This document shows, piece by piece, positions 32,952 through 44,749 of a DNA stretch of 64,000 nucleotides (its first letter is position 1; each line of letters starts with the position of its first letter). The stretch lies in the NCBI GenBank assembly GCA_015063845.1, contig SVTJ01000003.1, positions 1 to 64,000 of the forward strand. The letters run 5' to 3'. Origin of the DNA: Oscillospiraceae bacterium. GTDB lineage: Bacteria > Bacillota > Clostridia > Oscillospirales > CAG-272. The position numbers and the translations under genes were made by a program. The notes under the pieces are model-generated. The model did not search any database, was not told where the DNA came from, and saw nothing but the letters and a program-made list of their open reading frames with translations.

Positions 32952-33113
32952 TGTAAACTGCATTATAATTGCTTATTATGCCCACTCTTGGAAAAAATGC
33001 GGTTTGCTACGATATATATTTATATACGCGTGCACGTAAAAAAGTGGGTGTGATGGCAGCGAGTTCCACGTCGTTCAATTTGTGGAGTATTACTTTGAAT
33101 GGAGTGATTGATA

Positions 33114-36100
33114 ATGGTCAATGTAAAAGAGCACAAGCTGGGTAAAAACACGAGAATGAGCTTCTCCAAGTCTCAATTTCCGTGCGAGCTTCCTAACCTT
33201 GTGGAGGTGCAGACAAAGTCCTTCAAGTGGTTTTTGGAAGAGGGTCTTATGGAGGTGTTGCGTGACGTTTCTCCTATCACAGACCACTCTGAAAAGCTGG
33301 TAATAGAGTTCGTATCGTACTCTATCGATTCCAAGCCTAAGTATACCATTGAGGAATGCAAGGAGAGAGATGCGAACTACGCAGCTCCCCTTAAGGTAAA
33401 CGTTCGTCTTACCAACAAGGCAACGGGAGAGGTAAAGCAGACCGATATATTCATGGGCGATTTCCCGATAATGACCGAAACGGGAACGTTCGTGATCAAC
33501 GGCGCGGAGAGAGTAATTGTTTCGCAGATCATCCGTTCGCCCGGTATGTACTATGACAAGAGCATAGATAAGTCGGGTAAGGAGATATTCACAGCTCAGA
33601 TAATTCCTTATAGAGGAGCTTGGCTTGAGTATGAGATAGACGCTTCGGGTATTATGTACGTTCGTATTGATAAAAACCGTAAGCTGCCTCTCACAAAGTT
33701 CATCAGAGCTCTCGGAGTTGAGAGCCGCGAGGACATTTATGAGATGTTCGGAGAAGAGGAGCACCTCACACTTACGCTTGACGATAAGGTTGATGACAGT
33801 GAGATACTTGCCGTACAGAACGGCACAAGCTGCACTGTTGAGGCACTCAAGGAGATCTATAAGAAGCTTCGCCCCGGCGAGCCTCCTCTTGTTGAGTCTG
33901 CTCAGATACTCATTAATAACTATTTCTTTGACAACAAGAGATATGACATCGCTTCCGTTGGACGTTATAAGTTCGACAAGAAGATGGCTATCCACAACCG
34001 AATCAGAGGTCACGTTGCCGCTGAGGATATTGTCAGCCGTCTGACAGGCGAGGTCCTCATCCAGAAGGGTGAATACATCGACAGAGAAAAGGCATTCCTC
34101 GTTGAGGACAACGCTGTTAATGCTGTACGTATAGCTCTTGATAACGGAGAAGTTATCAAGGTGTTCTCTAACAACACCATCCGTCCCGAGTGCGTTCTCG
34201 GCTACGATCTTAAGGATTGCGGCATAAACGAGAAGGTAAGTATTCCTGTGATTCTTGAGATTCTCGATAACTGCGGAGACGATGTTGAGGCAGTTAAGGA
34301 GCAGGTAAAGGCAAGAATCGCAGAGCTTTGCCCCAAGTTTGTTACAAAGGACGATATTTTTGCTACGGTCAACTACTTGCTTAACCTTACGCACGGCGTA
34401 GGAAGCATTGACGATATCGACCACCTTGGAAACCGTCGTATCCGTTCCGTCGGCGAGCAGCTTCAGAATCAGCTCCGCATAGGCTTTACAAGAATGGATA
34501 AGATAATCAAGGAGAGAATGATAAGCCAGGATAACGAGAAGCTTACTCCCAGCGCGCTTATCAATATCAAGCCTGTAACCACGGTCATCCGTGAGTTCTT
34601 CGGTTCTTCTCAGCTGTCCCAGTTCATGGACCAGAACAACCCCCTCGCGGAGCTTACGCATAAGCGTCGTTTGTCGGCTCTCGGTCCCGGAGGACTTTCC
34701 AGAGAAAGAGCTTCCTTCGACGTCCGTGACGTTCATTATACTCACTACGGTAGAATGTGTCCTATCGAGACTCCTGAAGGACCTAACATCGGTCTTATAT
34801 CCTATCTTACAACTTATGCTCGCATCAATGACTACGGCTTTATCGAAGCGCCTTTCAGACGCGTTGATAAGGAAACGGGAACTGTTACCGATGAGGTCGT
34901 ATATATGACGGCTGATAAGGAAGACAACTACATCGTTGTTCCCGCAAACGAGCCTATTGATGAGAACGGCAAGTTTATAAATGCAAGAGTTACTGCACGT
35001 GATAAGGGTGAGTTCGTTGAGAAGTCTGCTTACGAGGTAGACTTTATGGACGTTTCTCCCAAGATGGTAGTATCTGTTGCAACGGCAATGATCCCCTTCC
35101 TTGAGAACGACGATAACTCCCGTGCGCTCATGGGATCTAACATGCAGAAGCAGGCAGTTCCGCTTATGGTTACCGACTCGCCTATCGTAGGTACGGGTAT
35201 GGAATACAAGGCAGCTGTTGACTCCGGTGTTGTTATAGTTGCTAAGGAGGCAGGTATTGTTGAGCGAGTTGAGGCTTCGAAGATAGTTATCGCTTGCGAT
35301 GACGGTCATAAGGACGTCTATGAGCTTATCAAGTTCAAGAAGACAAACCAGGGTACTTGCTTTAATCAGCAGCCTATCGTAAGTCGCGGTGAAAGAGTAG
35401 AAAAGGGACAGGTCATAGCAGACGGCCCCGCTACCGATAACGGAGAGATATCTCTCGGTAAGAATGCTCTTATCGGATTTATGACTTGGGAAGGCTACAA
35501 CTACGAGGACGCTGTTCTTCTTAACGAAAGACTTGTAAGAGAAGACGTATATACGTCTCTCCATATCGAGGAATATACAGTCGAGGCAAGAGATACAAAG
35601 ATCGGACCTGAAGAGATCACATTCGAGATCGACAACGTCGGTGACGATGCACGTAAGAACCTCAATGCTGAGGGTATCGTCAAGAAGGGAACCGAGGTCA
35701 GAGCGGGAGATATCCTTGTCGGTAAGCTTACTCCTAAGGGAGAGACAGAGCTTACTCCCGAGGAAAAGCTTCTCCGCGCAATATTCGGTGAGAAGGCAAG
35801 AGACGCAAGAGATACATCGCTGAGACTTCCTCACGGTGAGTCTGGTGTCGTTGTTGACGTTAAGGTATTCTCACGTGAGAATAACGACGATCTTCCCACG
35901 GGCGTAAACAAGACTGTACGCGTATACGTAGCACAGAAGAGAAAGATATCTGTCGGAGATAAGATGGCAGGACGTCACGGTAATAAGGGTGTCGTTTCCC
36001 GCATACTTCCTCCTGAGGATATGCCTTTCCTTGCGGACGGTACTCCTCTTGATATCGTTCTTAACCCCCTCGGAGTTCCTTCACGTATGAACATCGGTCA

Positions 36101-36974
36101 GGTGCTTGAGGTACACCTTGGTATCGCAGCGAAAAAGCTTGGCTGGAAGATAGAAACTCCTGTATTCGACGGCGCTAATGAGCGCGACATTATAGAGTGC
36201 TTGCGTATGGCAGGCAACTGCAGAAAGATATGCCCCGGTGAGAATGTTGACGGTAAGCAGCTGTTTATCGAGACTGTTACCGAGGACGGCAAGCGAGATC
36301 TCGTCAGAATAACTGATGAGGAAAGAGCAGATGAGGAGCTTATGGCTCGTCTTTATGCAGAGGACAAGGTAAGAGTTATCGACGGTAAGACCATACTTTA
36401 CGACGGTAGAACGGGTGAGCCTTTTGATAACCCCGTAACCGTAGGTATTATGTACTACCTCAAGCTCCATCACCTTGTTGACGATAAGATCCACGCACGT
36501 TCTACGGGACCGTACTCTATCGTAACTCAGCAGCCTCTTGGAGGTAAGGCTCAGTTCGGTGGACAGCGTTTCGGAGAGATGGAGGTTTGGGCACTTGAGG
36601 CGTACGGCGCAGCTTACACGCTTCAGGAGATACTCACGGTTAAGTCCGACGATATCAACGGACGCCGCAAGGCATACGAAGCTATCAGTAAGGGACAAAA
36701 CATTCCTACTCCCGGTGTTCCCGAGTCTTTCAAGGTGCTTGTTAAGGAGCTCCAGTCACTTGGTCTTGACATTCGTACTCTTGATAAGAACGGCGATGAG
36801 GTAAACCTTTCATCTATTTGTAATGATGATGACACCTTCACATATTCTAACAAATCCGCAGAGATAATGGCGGAGGAGATGGCTATGGATGAGGAAGAGT
36901 ACGAGCGTTCTCGTGGATTCATCACCATGGATGAACTCGAAGCGGAACAAGATTCCGATGATTATAATGACTGA
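33114..36974 (+). CDS. rpoB: DNA-directed RNA polymerase subunit beta
   Basis: The 1286-residue protein matches bacterial RpoB from end to end, without the large lineage insertions of proteobacteria. The rifampicin region reads [15 protein letters not shown] and [13 protein letters not shown], with the Asp, His and Ser typical of sensitive enzymes. The C-terminus holds the usual [20 protein letters not shown] block. The ATG at 33114 has GGAGTG seven bases upstream; a TTG two codons earlier is less likely. Unusually, rplJ/rplL do not precede it; an oppositely oriented ABC gene does. It is co-transcribed with rpoC. Confidence 0.98.
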   Translation: MVNVKEHKLGKNTRMSFSKSQFPCELPNLVEVQTKSFKWFLEEGLMEVLRDVSPITDHSEKLVIEFVSYSIDSKPKYTIEECKERDANYAAPLKVNVRLTNKATGEVKQTDIFMGDFPIMTETGTFVINGAERVIVSQIIRSPGMYYDKSIDKSGKEIFTAQIIPYRGAWLEYEIDASGIMYVRIDKNRKLPLTKFIRALGVESREDIYEMFGEEEHLTLTLDDKVDDSEILAVQNGTSCTVEALKEIYKKLRPGEPPLVESAQILINNYFFDNKRYDIASVGRYKFDKKMAIHNRIRGHVAAEDIVSRLTGEVLIQKGEYIDREKAFLVEDNAVNAVRIALDNGEVIKVFSNNTIRPECVLGYDLKDCGINEKVSIPVILEILDNCGDDVEAVKEQVKARIAELCPKFVTKDDIFATVNYLLNLTHGVGSIDDIDHLGNRRIRSVGEQLQNQLRIGFTRMDKIIKERMISQDNEKLTPSALINIKPVTTVIREFFGSSQLSQFMDQNNPLAELTHKRRLSALGPGGLSRERASFDVRDVHYTHYGRMCPIETPEGPNIGLISYLTTYARINDYGFIEAPFRRVDKETGTVTDEVVYMTADKEDNYIVVPANEPIDENGKFINARVTARDKGEFVEKSAYEVDFMDVSPKMVVSVATAMIPFLENDDNSRALMGSNMQKQAVPLMVTDSPIVGTGMEYKAAVDSGVVIVAKEAGIVERVEASKIVIACDDGHKDVYELIKFKKTNQGTCFNQQPIVSRGERVEKGQVIADGPATDNGEISLGKNALIGFMTWEGYNYEDAVLLNERLVREDVYTSLHIEEYTVEARDTKIGPEEITFEIDNVGDDARKNLNAEGIVKKGTEVRAGDILVGKLTPKGETELTPEEKLLRAIFGEKARDARDTSLRLPHGESGVVVDVKVFSRENNDDLPTGVNKTVRVYVAQKRKISVGDKMAGRHGNKGVVSRILPPEDMPFLADGTPLDIVLNPLGVPSRMNIGQVLEVHLGIAAKKLGWKIETPVFDGANERDIIECLRMAGNCRKICPGENVDGKQLFIETVTEDGKRDLVRITDEERADEELMARLYAEDKVRVIDGKTILYDGRTGEPFDNPVTVGIMYYLKLHHLVDDKIHARSTGPYSIVTQQPLGGKAQFGGQRFGEMEVWALEAYGAAYTLQEILTVKSDDINGRRKAYEAISKGQNIPTPGVPESFKVLVKELQSLGLDIRTLDKNGDEVNLSSICNDDDTFTYSNKSAEIMAEEMAMDEEEYERSRGFITMDELEAEQDSDDYND

Positions 36975-36994
36975 TATTAAAGGAGAAACAGATA

Positions 36995-39900
36995 ATGCAG
37001 AATAATGAATTTGATTCAATAAAAATAGGTCTGGCGTCTCCCGAGATGATCAGAGAGTGGTCTTACGGTGAAGTCACCAAGGCTGAAACAATAAACTACC
37101 GTACTCTCAAGCCCGAGAAAGGCGGATTGTTTTGCGAGCGTATATTTGGACCGACAAAGGACGGAACATGTAACTGCTTGAAGTATAAGAACGCGCACAT
37201 CAAGGAAACACATTTTTGTGAGAATTGCGGCGTTGAGATAACTACTAAGAAGGTACGTCGTGAGCGTATGGGTCATATCGAGCTTGCTGCTCCTGTTTCC
37301 CATATCTGGTATTTCAAGGCTATCCCCTCTAAGATGGCTCTTGTACTTGATATTTCACCTAAGCTTCTTGAACAGGTGCTTTACTTTGCTGAGTATATAG
37401 TTCTTGATCCCGGTTCTACAACCGAGCTGACGGAGAAGATGGTACTCAATGAGACACAGTATCGCAAGATGCTGGAGCGTTACGGTAACGATTTCCGCGT
37501 AGGAATGGGCGCAGAGGCTATAAAGGAGCTTCTTGCTAAGATCGATATAGATGAGCTTTCGCAGGAGCTTCGCACAAAGCTTGCTACTGCAACGGGTCAG
37601 AACAAGACGCGTTTGATCAAACGCCTTGAGGTTATCGAGTCCTTCAGAAAGTCGGGCAATAAGCTCGAGTGGATGATACTTGACGTAGTTCCCGTACTTC
37701 CCGCAGAGCTTCGTCCTATGGTACAGCTCGACGGCGGACGTTTTGCGGCGTCTGACCTTAATGAGCTTTACAGAAGAGTTATTGCGAGAAACGCTCGTCT
37801 TAAGAGAATAATCGAGATGAGATCGCCCCTCACAATTATCAATAACGAGAAGCGTATGCTTCAGGAAGCAGTTGACTCCCTTATTGATAACGGTCGTCGC
37901 GGAAAGCCCGTAACCGGTCCTTCCAACCGTCCTCTCAAGTCACTCTCCGAGCTTCTTCGCGGTAAGCAGGGACGCTTCCGTCAGAACTTGCTTGGTAAGC
38001 GTGTTGACTACTCGGGACGTTCTGTTATCGTCGTAGGTCCTTCTCTTAAGATCTATCAGTGCGGACTTCCTAAGGAAATGGCACTTGAGCTCTTCAAGCC
38101 TTTCGTAATCAAGAGGCTTGAGGAGATGGGTAAGGCCCCCGGATATAAGGACGCAACCAAGAAGATCGAAAAGGCATATGAGAATCCTTGCGTTTGGGAT
38201 GCGCTCGAAAACGTTATCAAGGAGCACCCCGTGCTTCTTAACCGTGCTCCTACGCTTCACCGTCTTTCCATTCAGGCATTCGAGCCCGTTCTTGTTGAGG
38301 GACGCGCAATAAAGCTTCACCCGCTCGTATGTACCGCATTTAACGCGGACTTCGACGGTGACCAGATGCCTGTTCACGTACCTCTTTCGGCAGAGGCTCA
38401 GGCTGAGGCAAGATTCCTTATGCTTTCGGCTAATAACCTTCTTAAGCCTATGGACGGTCGTGCAGTTGCAGTTCCTTCTCAGGATATGGTGCTTGGAGCT
38501 TACTACCTTACCATGGATAAGGCAGGCGAGCCCGGTGAAGGCAGCGTATATCGCGACTATAACGAGGCAATGATGGCGTATGCAAACGGATATCTTGGAC
38601 TTCACGCTCCTATCCGTATCCTCAAGACACTTGAGATAAACGGTGAGAAGAAGACAAAGCTTATCAATGCTACGCTCGGTAGACTTATATTCAACGAGCC
38701 TCTTCCTCAGGATCTCGGATTTATAGAGAGAAAGACAGAGGATGACCTCTTTGAGCTTGAGATACAGAAGGTCGTTAAGAAGAAGGAGCTTGGTCAGATC
38801 ATCGATGCTTGTATAAAGAAGCATGGCTTCGCAGTTTGTGCTGAGATGCTTGACAACGTAAAGGATCTCGGATATAAGTATTCTACCAAGGCATCGTTCT
38901 CAATCTCTGTTTACGATATGACTATTCCTAAGGAGAAGAGTGCACTTATCGCCGCTGCTCAGGAAAAGGTCGATCAGGTAAATGAGTACTACAACGACGG
39001 TGTTCTTACCAACGATGAGCGTTACAACAACGTTATCAAGATTTGGGACGAAACGACAAATGACGTTTCCAAGGCACTTCTTGATAGCTTTGACGAGTAT
39101 AACCCTATCAACATCATGGCAGTTTCGGGAGCCCGTGGATCTGTAAAGCAGATGAGACAGCTTGCAGGTATGCGTGGACTTATGTTCGCGACCAACGGTA
39201 AGACTATCGAGCTTCCTATTAAGTCAAACTTCCGTGAAGGTCTTAATATCCTTGAGTACTTTATGGGTGCAAAAGGATCGCGTAAATCTCTGTCCGATAC
39301 GGCTCTTCGTACGGCTGACTCGGGGTACCTTACAAGACGTCTTGTTGACGTATCTCAGGAAGTTATCATTTACGAAGAGAAGTGTGATACGACCAAGGGC
39401 GCTTGGGTAAGCACTATCTACGACGATAAGGTAGGAAGTGTTCTTGAGCCTCTGTCCGACAGAATAGTTGGTAGATTTACTATCGGCGACGTTGTTGACG
39501 CAAACGGTAACGTTATTGTAAGAGACGACGAAATGATCACCGATGATCAGGCAAAGGCTATCGAGGCAGCTGGCATTGAGAGAGTTTATATAAGAACAGC
39601 TATTCAGTGTCACGCAAAGCGCGGTATCTGTGCACACTGCTATGGTGCGGACCTTGCTTCCGGCAACCTTGTTAAGGTCGGCGAGGCAGTTGGTATCATA
39701 GCTGCACAGTCTATCGGTGAGCCCGGTACACAGCTTACGATGCGTACGTTCCACTCGGGTGGTGTCGCAGGAAGCGATATTACGCAGGGTCTTCCCAGAG
39801 TTGAAGAGCTCTTCGAAGCAAGAACGCCCAAGAAGCCTGCTGTTATGACCGAGCATAAGGGTATTGTTCACGTTCACACAAGTGAAAACCTTAATACAAA

Positions 39901-40552
39901 TGAAGTTGCTATCGTTGCAGATGCTATTGAAGTAGCTCGTTATCCTATACCTTTCGGTATGAGACTTTGTGTCAAGACCGGAGATGAGGTTGAGATCGGA
40001 GATGCTCTCACAGAGGGTAACAAGGCTCCCAACGATATTATGAGAATTCTCGGACTTGATGCTGTTTATGAGTATATCACAAGAGAAACTCAGAAGGTTT
40101 ACCGTTCGCAGGATTGTAACGTAAACGACAAGCACATTGAGATAATCGCTCGCCAGATGACAAGAAAGATCCGTATCTCCGAAAACGGAGACACGAATAT
40201 GCTTGTAGGTTCGCTCGTTGATATGACCGAGTTCGAGGATGAGAACAATCAGGTTCTCGCTCGTATAGAGGCAGGCGAGACCGAGCTTAAGCTGGCAGAG
40301 GGTGCTCCCGAGCTTCTCGGTATCACCAAGGCATCTCTCCAGACAGAGTCCTTCCTGTCCGCAGCGTCCTTCCAGGAGACCACCAAGGTTCTTACCGAGG
40401 CGGCTATCAAGGGTAAGGTCGACCACCTTGTTGGACTTAAGGAAAACGTCATAATCGGTAAGCTTATTCCCGCAGGAACGGGTATGAAGTGCTACCACAA
40501 CGTTGACGTTGTTAAGGAAGAGCAGCCCGTTGACACAACTGTTGTCGGCTAA
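36995..40552 (+). CDS. rpoC: DNA-directed RNA polymerase subunit beta'
   Basis: The 1185-residue protein matches RpoC. The N-terminal zinc site is C-x-C in GTCNCLKYK and CENCGVE (about residues 58-80). The catalytic Mg-binding loop [12 protein letters not shown] lies near 450-461. The second zinc site includes [13 protein letters not shown]. The bridge and trigger helices lie between. AAAGGAG precedes the ATG 20 bases after rpoB. A strong terminator follows, and rpsL/rpsG are not next, so the operon is just rpoBC. Confidence 0.98.
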   Translation: MQNNEFDSIKIGLASPEMIREWSYGEVTKAETINYRTLKPEKGGLFCERIFGPTKDGTCNCLKYKNAHIKETHFCENCGVEITTKKVRRERMGHIELAAPVSHIWYFKAIPSKMALVLDISPKLLEQVLYFAEYIVLDPGSTTELTEKMVLNETQYRKMLERYGNDFRVGMGAEAIKELLAKIDIDELSQELRTKLATATGQNKTRLIKRLEVIESFRKSGNKLEWMILDVVPVLPAELRPMVQLDGGRFAASDLNELYRRVIARNARLKRIIEMRSPLTIINNEKRMLQEAVDSLIDNGRRGKPVTGPSNRPLKSLSELLRGKQGRFRQNLLGKRVDYSGRSVIVVGPSLKIYQCGLPKEMALELFKPFVIKRLEEMGKAPGYKDATKKIEKAYENPCVWDALENVIKEHPVLLNRAPTLHRLSIQAFEPVLVEGRAIKLHPLVCTAFNADFDGDQMPVHVPLSAEAQAEARFLMLSANNLLKPMDGRAVAVPSQDMVLGAYYLTMDKAGEPGEGSVYRDYNEAMMAYANGYLGLHAPIRILKTLEINGEKKTKLINATLGRLIFNEPLPQDLGFIERKTEDDLFELEIQKVVKKKELGQIIDACIKKHGFAVCAEMLDNVKDLGYKYSTKASFSISVYDMTIPKEKSALIAAAQEKVDQVNEYYNDGVLTNDERYNNVIKIWDETTNDVSKALLDSFDEYNPINIMAVSGARGSVKQMRQLAGMRGLMFATNGKTIELPIKSNFREGLNILEYFMGAKGSRKSLSDTALRTADSGYLTRRLVDVSQEVIIYEEKCDTTKGAWVSTIYDDKVGSVLEPLSDRIVGRFTIGDVVDANGNVIVRDDEMITDDQAKAIEAAGIERVYIRTAIQCHAKRGICAHCYGADLASGNLVKVGEAVGIIAAQSIGEPGTQLTMRTFHSGGVAGSDITQGLPRVEELFEARTPKKPAVMTEHKGIVHVHTSENLNTNEVAIVADAIEVARYPIPFGMRLCVKTGDEVEIGDALTEGNKAPNDIMRILGLDAVYEYITRETQKVYRSQDCNVNDKHIEIIARQMTRKIRISENGDTNMLVGSLVDMTEFEDENNQVLARIEAGETELKLAEGAPELLGITKASLQTESFLSAASFQETTKVLTEAAIKGKVDHLVGLKENVIIGKLIPAGTGMKCYHNVDVVKEEQPVDTTVVG

Positions 40553-40558
40553 AAAGAT

Positions 40559-40594
40559 AAAAAAGCAGTAAGCCATCTGGCTTACTGCTTTTTT
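40559..40594 (+). terminator. Terminator of rpoBC
   Basis: AAAAGCAGTAAGCC pairs with GGCTTACTGCTTTT around a four-base loop, followed by a T run. Confidence 0.92.
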
Positions 40595-40688
40595 GCTTGT
40601 AAGTTAAATCAAAAAATATCAGTCCGTCGTAGGGAATTCTTCGGCTGTGCTTGCATTGCGTTCAAGAATTACCAAAGCAACTCATTCT

Positions 40689-41999
40689 TTATATCTGAAA
40701 CACCTGAGAATATGCGGTCGGCATATCAGAGAAGCCGTACCGAGCATATGAGCCGAGAGAGGACTCTATTCTAAGAAGTCGATTGTATTTTGCTACTCTC
40801 TCACTTCTGCACGGAGCTCCAGCCTTGATAAACTGTGCGCCGAATGCTATTGCAATATCCGCTATTGTCGTATCTTCGGTTTCGCCCGAACGGTGTGAGA
40901 GTATAAAGCGGTATCCCGCGCTTTGAGCTGTATGGATAGTGGCTATCGTTTCCGAAAGAGTACCAACCTGATTTGGCTTTATCAGGATTGTGTTCGCGAT
41001 ATTTGCGCTGATACCCGAAGAAAGACGCTGCTCATTTGTCACGAACAGGTCGTCACCTACAAGCATTATCTTTTTACCGAGCTTTTCGGTAAGGATCACC
41101 CAACCGTCGTTGTCGCGTTGATCGAGACCGTCTTCGATCGACATTATCAACGGATATTTTTCTACGAGCTTTTCCCAATATTCAATGAGCTCGGCGGTAG
41201 TCAGCTTGCGCTTTGTCTTGGACATAACGTATGCTGCGCTTGCTTCATCGTACCATTCCGAAGCTGCCGCATCAAGTGCGATGCGTACGCGCTCGGTGTT
41301 ATATCCTGCTCTCGTTATTGCTTCAATTATGAGGTCGATAGCTTCTTCATCGTTTGAAAGAGTGGGAGCATATCCACCCTCGTCGCCAACTCCAGTCGAC
41401 AGTCCTTTTTCAACGAGTATTTTTCCAAGCGTGTGATATATTTCACTGCCTGCGCGGAGAGCTTCCGAAAATTTTGAAAATCCCGTGGGTACTATCATAA
41501 ATTCCTGTATCTCCACGTTGTTTGAAGCATGTGCTCCGCCATTCAGAATATTCATCATAGGAACGGGGAGACGGTAAGCGTCAAGCCCGCCAAGATATCT
41601 GTATAGCGGTTGATGATACCAGTTAGAGGCAGCTCGTGCCGCCGCTAAAGAAACGGCAAGTGTTGCATTTGCGCCTAAATTTGACTTATTCGGTGTTCCG
41701 TCGAGCTGAATAAGCATGCGGTCGATGTCCGCTTGCTCGGTTACATTCATACCGTTGATCATAGGGGATATGCGTCGACATACCGAGGATATCGCATCTT
41801 CAACACCTTTTCCGCCATACCTTGCGGGGTTGTTATCTCTTTTTTCGTGTGCCTCGTAAATACCCGTGGATGCACCCGAGGGTACGCTTGCCTGACCTAC
41901 TGTTCCGTCTGCGAGAAAGACCGACGCCTCAACCGTGGGATTACCTCTGCTATCAAGTATTTCACGTGCTGTGCATCTAACGATTTGTGGCTTGTTCAT
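40689..41999 (-). CDS. eno: Enolase (phosphopyruvate hydratase)
   Basis: The 436-residue protein matches enolase, which converts 2-phosphoglycerate to phosphoenolpyruvate. It begins AREILDSRGNPTVEASV, has the catalytic loop SGASTG, the metal and substrate blocks NGGAHASNNVEIQEFMI, SIEDGLDQRD, VGDDLFVTN and SHRSGETEDTTIADI. The Lys acting as base should be the one in ILIKPNQVG. It stands alone on the minus strand, away from other glycolytic genes. The ribosome binding site is AGAAGGAT before the ATG. Confidence 0.97.
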   Translation of the reverse strand: MNKPQIVRCTAREILDSRGNPTVEASVFLADGTVGQASVPSGASTGIYEAHEKRDNNPARYGGKGVEDAISSVCRRISPMINGMNVTEQADIDRMLIQLDGTPNKSNLGANATLAVSLAAARAASNWYHQPLYRYLGGLDAYRLPVPMMNILNGGAHASNNVEIQEFMIVPTGFSKFSEALRAGSEIYHTLGKILVEKGLSTGVGDEGGYAPTLSNDEEAIDLIIEAITRAGYNTERVRIALDAAASEWYDEASAAYVMSKTKRKLTTAELIEYWEKLVEKYPLIMSIEDGLDQRDNDGWVILTEKLGKKIMLVGDDLFVTNEQRLSSGISANIANTILIKPNQVGTLSETIATIHTAQSAGYRFILSHRSGETEDTTIADIAIAFGAQFIKAGAPCRSERVAKYNRLLRIESSLGSYARYGFSDMPTAYSQVFQI

Positions 42000-42021
42000 A
42001 TAAACTTATCCTTCTTTCATA

Positions 42022-42050
42022 ATATTAAAATATAGGTATATTATTCTCAA
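42022..42050 (-). promoter_or_regulatory. Candidate promoter of eno
   Basis: On the minus strand TTGAGA (complement of 42045-42050) and TAATAT (complement of 42022-42027) have a 17-base spacer. Confidence 0.45.
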
Positions 42051-42068
42051 AAAACATTCCCGATATGT

Positions 42069-42094
42069 AAAAAGGCAGATAAATCTGCCTTTTT
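42069..42094 (-). terminator. Terminator after ktrA
   Basis: AAAAAGGCAGA (42069-42079) pairs with TCTGCCTTTTT (42084-42094), just after the ktrA stop on the minus strand. Confidence 0.88.
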
Positions 42095-42097
42095 ATT

Positions 42098-42748
42098 TTA
42101 TAATTGCTTTGTAAGCTTATCAATATCTTTTTCAGTACCTATTACGGATACCTTTTCTCCATCGCCAAATGGGCGTGTAGGAAGAGGGGAGACCGTGACG
42201 TTACCGTCCTTATCGTTAATAGCAAGCACGTTAACTCCGTATTTCTTTCTTATCTCAAGCTCGATAAGGTCTTTTCCTACCCAGGAAGCGGGAACCTTTA
42301 TCTCAACTATCTGATATCCGTGGAACTCAATGAATTCAGTTACGTTTTCACGCGCAAGCAAAAATCCGATCTTTTCTCCCATATCCTTCTCGGGGAATAT
42401 TATCATATCAACACCTATATGCTCGAGAACCTTCTGGTGACCTTCATTGATCGCACGCGCGACCACCTTTTTGACACCTTGCTCCTTGAGCATAATGGTA
42501 AGAAGAATATTTGTGTTGATATCCTTAGCCATACAAACGACAGCGCATTCGTATGCATTTACACCGCAGGAGCGCAAAACAGTTTCATTAGTGGGGTCGC
42601 CGATCACGGCACTGGTCACAAAATCCGCGATCGAATTGACCTTGTCCGCGTCAATATCAATGACCATAACTTGCTTGCCCTCGGCTGCAAGCGTTTGCGC
42701 GAGCGACATTCCGAATTTGCCGAGACCAATAATACAAAAGCTTTTCAT
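42098..42748 (-). CDS. ktrA: Potassium uptake regulatory subunit KtrA (TrkA family)
   Basis: The 216-residue protein has an N-terminal RCK domain with the Rossmann loop GLGKFGMSLAQTLA (about residues 8-21) and acidic DID at the end of the second strand, which bind NAD(H) or ATP/ADP. A C-terminal RCK_C domain follows (about 135-216), which in Firmicutes often binds cyclic di-AMP. KtrA rings gate the KtrB channel. The gene follows ktrB by 11 bases, and the hairpin after it ends the operon. Confidence 0.93.
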   Translation of the reverse strand: MKSFCIIGLGKFGMSLAQTLAAEGKQVMVIDIDADKVNSIADFVTSAVIGDPTNETVLRSCGVNAYECAVVCMAKDINTNILLTIMLKEQGVKKVVARAINEGHQKVLEHIGVDMIIFPEKDMGEKIGFLLARENVTEFIEFHGYQIVEIKVPASWVGKDLIELEIRKKYGVNVLAINDKDGNVTVSPLPTRPFGDGEKVSVIGTEKDIDKLTKQL

Positions 42749-42759
42749 ATTTATACTCC

Positions 42760-44124
42760 TTAACCTATAAGCATTTTAGCTTCGGGATATTTGACGTTTG
42801 GTTCGCTGCCCGATTGATTTCTCATGACCGCGAGTGCTACTGTGAGTATTCCGACACGGCCGAAGAACATAAGGCAGCAAAGAGTTATTTTGGAGAGCGC
42901 GGGCAGGGAAGTCGTTATTCCCATTGTAACACCTACGGTGCTTATAGCTGATACGACCTCATAAAGTATACTCATAATGTCTTGTCCTGCGTTGGCATTG
43001 AGAATGACAACTCCAACGAGTACGGCTGCTATCTGGACGCATATTACAGTGACAGCTCTTACAAAGCTCTCGGTGGATATAGTTCTGCTTCTGAATATAG
43101 TGCGTTTTTTGCCTATGGCATTGCACCAGACCGTGTACACAAGAACGCCTACCGAGCCGACCTTAACTCCGCCTGCGGTCGAGCCTGAGGCTCCGCCGAT
43201 AAACATAAGAATTATGCCAAGCAGTAATGAGCCTTGTGTGAAGGCTCCGTTATGCATGGTAGCAAAGCCTGCTGTACGCCAAGTCGATGACTGAAAGAAT
43301 GAAGCGATCAGCTTTTGCGAGGTGCCGTCCAGCGCGCCAAGTGTTTGCGGATTGTTCCATTCGAATATAGCGAAAGCTACTGTTCCTATGACGATAAGTA
43401 TTAGTGTGATGACTAAAACAAATTGAGAATACACGGAAATGCGTTTTCTTTTTGTGGTGAAATTTACAAGATCGCTCCACACGATAAATCCGACGCCGCC
43501 TATGATTATAAGCAATCCAAATGTCAGATTAATAACGGGGTCGCCCGCGTAATATGACATGCCACTTATCTTTGGATTGCCAACACCGACGATATCAAAG
43601 CCTGCGTTACAAAACGCCGATACCGAGTGGAATATGCTCTTATATATTCCGCTTGCCAAGCCAAAATCGGGGATAAAGCGAGTGGCGAGTATAAGCGCGC
43701 CAACAAACTCAAAAGCAAACGTACCGATAGCAACACGCTTTACTATTTGCATCGTGCTGTCGTAGCTCTCAAGGTTATATGATGCAGCAAGCAGCATTCT
43801 TTCCTTTGGAGTTATAGCTCGTTTGATGAGCAAGGATAACAGCACTGCCATAGTCATAAATCCAAGCCCGCCTACTTGTATCAGTAACAGTATTACGGTG
43901 TGTCCAAACGCGCTCCAATGCGTTGCGGTGTCTACCACTGTAAGACCTGTTACACAGGATGAGCTGACTACGGTGAAAAGCGCATCGAGAAAGCCCGTAG
44001 GCGTTGCGTCGGCGCTTGATATTGGAAGCATAAGAAGCGCGGTGCCTATGAGGATTATGGTCAAAAAACCTATGACGATTATTCTCGTAGTGCCAAATGA
44101 TCTTTTAATTTTTGAGGTTGCCAA
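42760..44124 (-). CDS. ktrB: Potassium transporter KtrB (TrkH family)
   Basis: The 454-residue membrane protein has four repeated helix-pore-helix units as in the TrkH/KtrB channels. Pore segments can be seen in SSCVTGLTVVDTATHW, SAFCNAGFDIVG, WRTAGFATM and AISTVGVTMGITT, each with the glycine of the selectivity filter. It imports potassium with sodium. The start is TTG at 44124, with GGAGG seven bases upstream; this makes it overlap the end of queH by 20 bases. Confidence 0.93.
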   Translation of the reverse strand: MATSKIKRSFGTTRIIVIGFLTIILIGTALLMLPISSADATPTGFLDALFTVVSSSCVTGLTVVDTATHWSAFGHTVILLLIQVGGLGFMTMAVLLSLLIKRAITPKERMLLAASYNLESYDSTMQIVKRVAIGTFAFEFVGALILATRFIPDFGLASGIYKSIFHSVSAFCNAGFDIVGVGNPKISGMSYYAGDPVINLTFGLLIIIGGVGFIVWSDLVNFTTKRKRISVYSQFVLVITLILIVIGTVAFAIFEWNNPQTLGALDGTSQKLIASFFQSSTWRTAGFATMHNGAFTQGSLLLGIILMFIGGASGSTAGGVKVGSVGVLVYTVWCNAIGKKRTIFRSRTISTESFVRAVTVICVQIAAVLVGVVILNANAGQDIMSILYEVVSAISTVGVTMGITTSLPALSKITLCCLMFFGRVGILTVALAVMRNQSGSEPNVKYPEAKMLIG

Positions 44125-44749
44125 GCTCGCGCCTCCTATCTCTTTCTATTTTGGAATATATACAGCCGCAGAAATCCTGACGGTAAAGCGAGTGCTTTGC
44201 GGAAAGCTCACAAGAGCGCTTGTATCCGCCTTTTTTCTTGAAGTCGGAGAACAAATAGTTCACGCCGTAGCGCTCCGAAAGTGCTTCGCCGATGCAATTA
44301 AGCCACTCAGCGTTCTTGTAAGGGCTTATGGAGAGCGTTGTTGAAAAGTAGTCAAAACCGCCCTCAAGTGCCGCTTTAGCCGTTTTGTCAAGACGAAGCT
44401 CATAGCATCGTCTGCATCTCTCATCACCCTCGGGGAGATGCTCAAGTCCTTTTGCTATCTCAAAGAAGCGCTCGGGCTCATAATCACTCTCAACTACGTC
44501 AACACTGTCTCCAAGCTCCATTTCGCCTACAAGGCGTCTGAGCTCGTCAAGACGAAGCTGATGCTCGTCCTTGTGAGAGATGTTTGGGTTGTAAAAGAGA
44601 AGTGTTATTGAAAAGTATTTCGAAAGGTATTCGAGCACGTAGCTTGAGCAGGGAGCACAGCAGGCGTGCAGCAAAAGGCGCGGACGAGATCCGCTTTTTA
44701 CGATGCTATCAATAGTCCTATCAAGCATCAGCTGATAATTTTGTTTCAT
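44105..44749 (-). CDS. queH: Epoxyqueuosine reductase QueH
   Basis: The 214-residue protein matches QueH (former DUF208), which makes queuosine from epoxyqueuosine in tRNA without the cobalamin of QueG. Conserved cysteines occur in LLHACCAPCSSYVLEYL (about 26-42), ERCRRCYELRL (about 108-118) and FCGCIYS near the C-terminus; they bind the 4Fe-4S cluster and a second metal site. Its ATG overlaps the TGA of ppa. Other queuosine genes are not in this window. Confidence 0.92.
   Translation of the reverse strand: MKQNYQLMLDRTIDSIVKSGSRPRLLLHACCAPCSSYVLEYLSKYFSITLLFYNPNISHKDEHQLRLDELRRLVGEMELGDSVDVVESDYEPERFFEIAKGLEHLPEGDERCRRCYELRLDKTAKAALEGGFDYFSTTLSISPYKNAEWLNCIGEALSERYGVNYLFSDFKKKGGYKRSCELSAKHSLYRQDFCGCIYSKIERDRRRELGNLKN

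Noticed and set aside
32958-33113. Structured riboswitch or ribosomal-protein leader before rpoB
   Set aside because: Only a loose CCCACT/AGTGGG complementarity is seen, and no known leader motif is recognised.
33090-35834. Long open frame of 914 codons on the minus strand opposite rpoB
   Set aside because: It is the antisense shadow of rpoB, made open by codon bias. The plus-strand protein matches RpoB end to end.
39224-40576. 450-codon minus-strand frame opposite rpoC, and similar shadows opposite fucO and eno
   Set aside because: No family resemblance or ribosome binding site; the opposite strand encodes well-known proteins.
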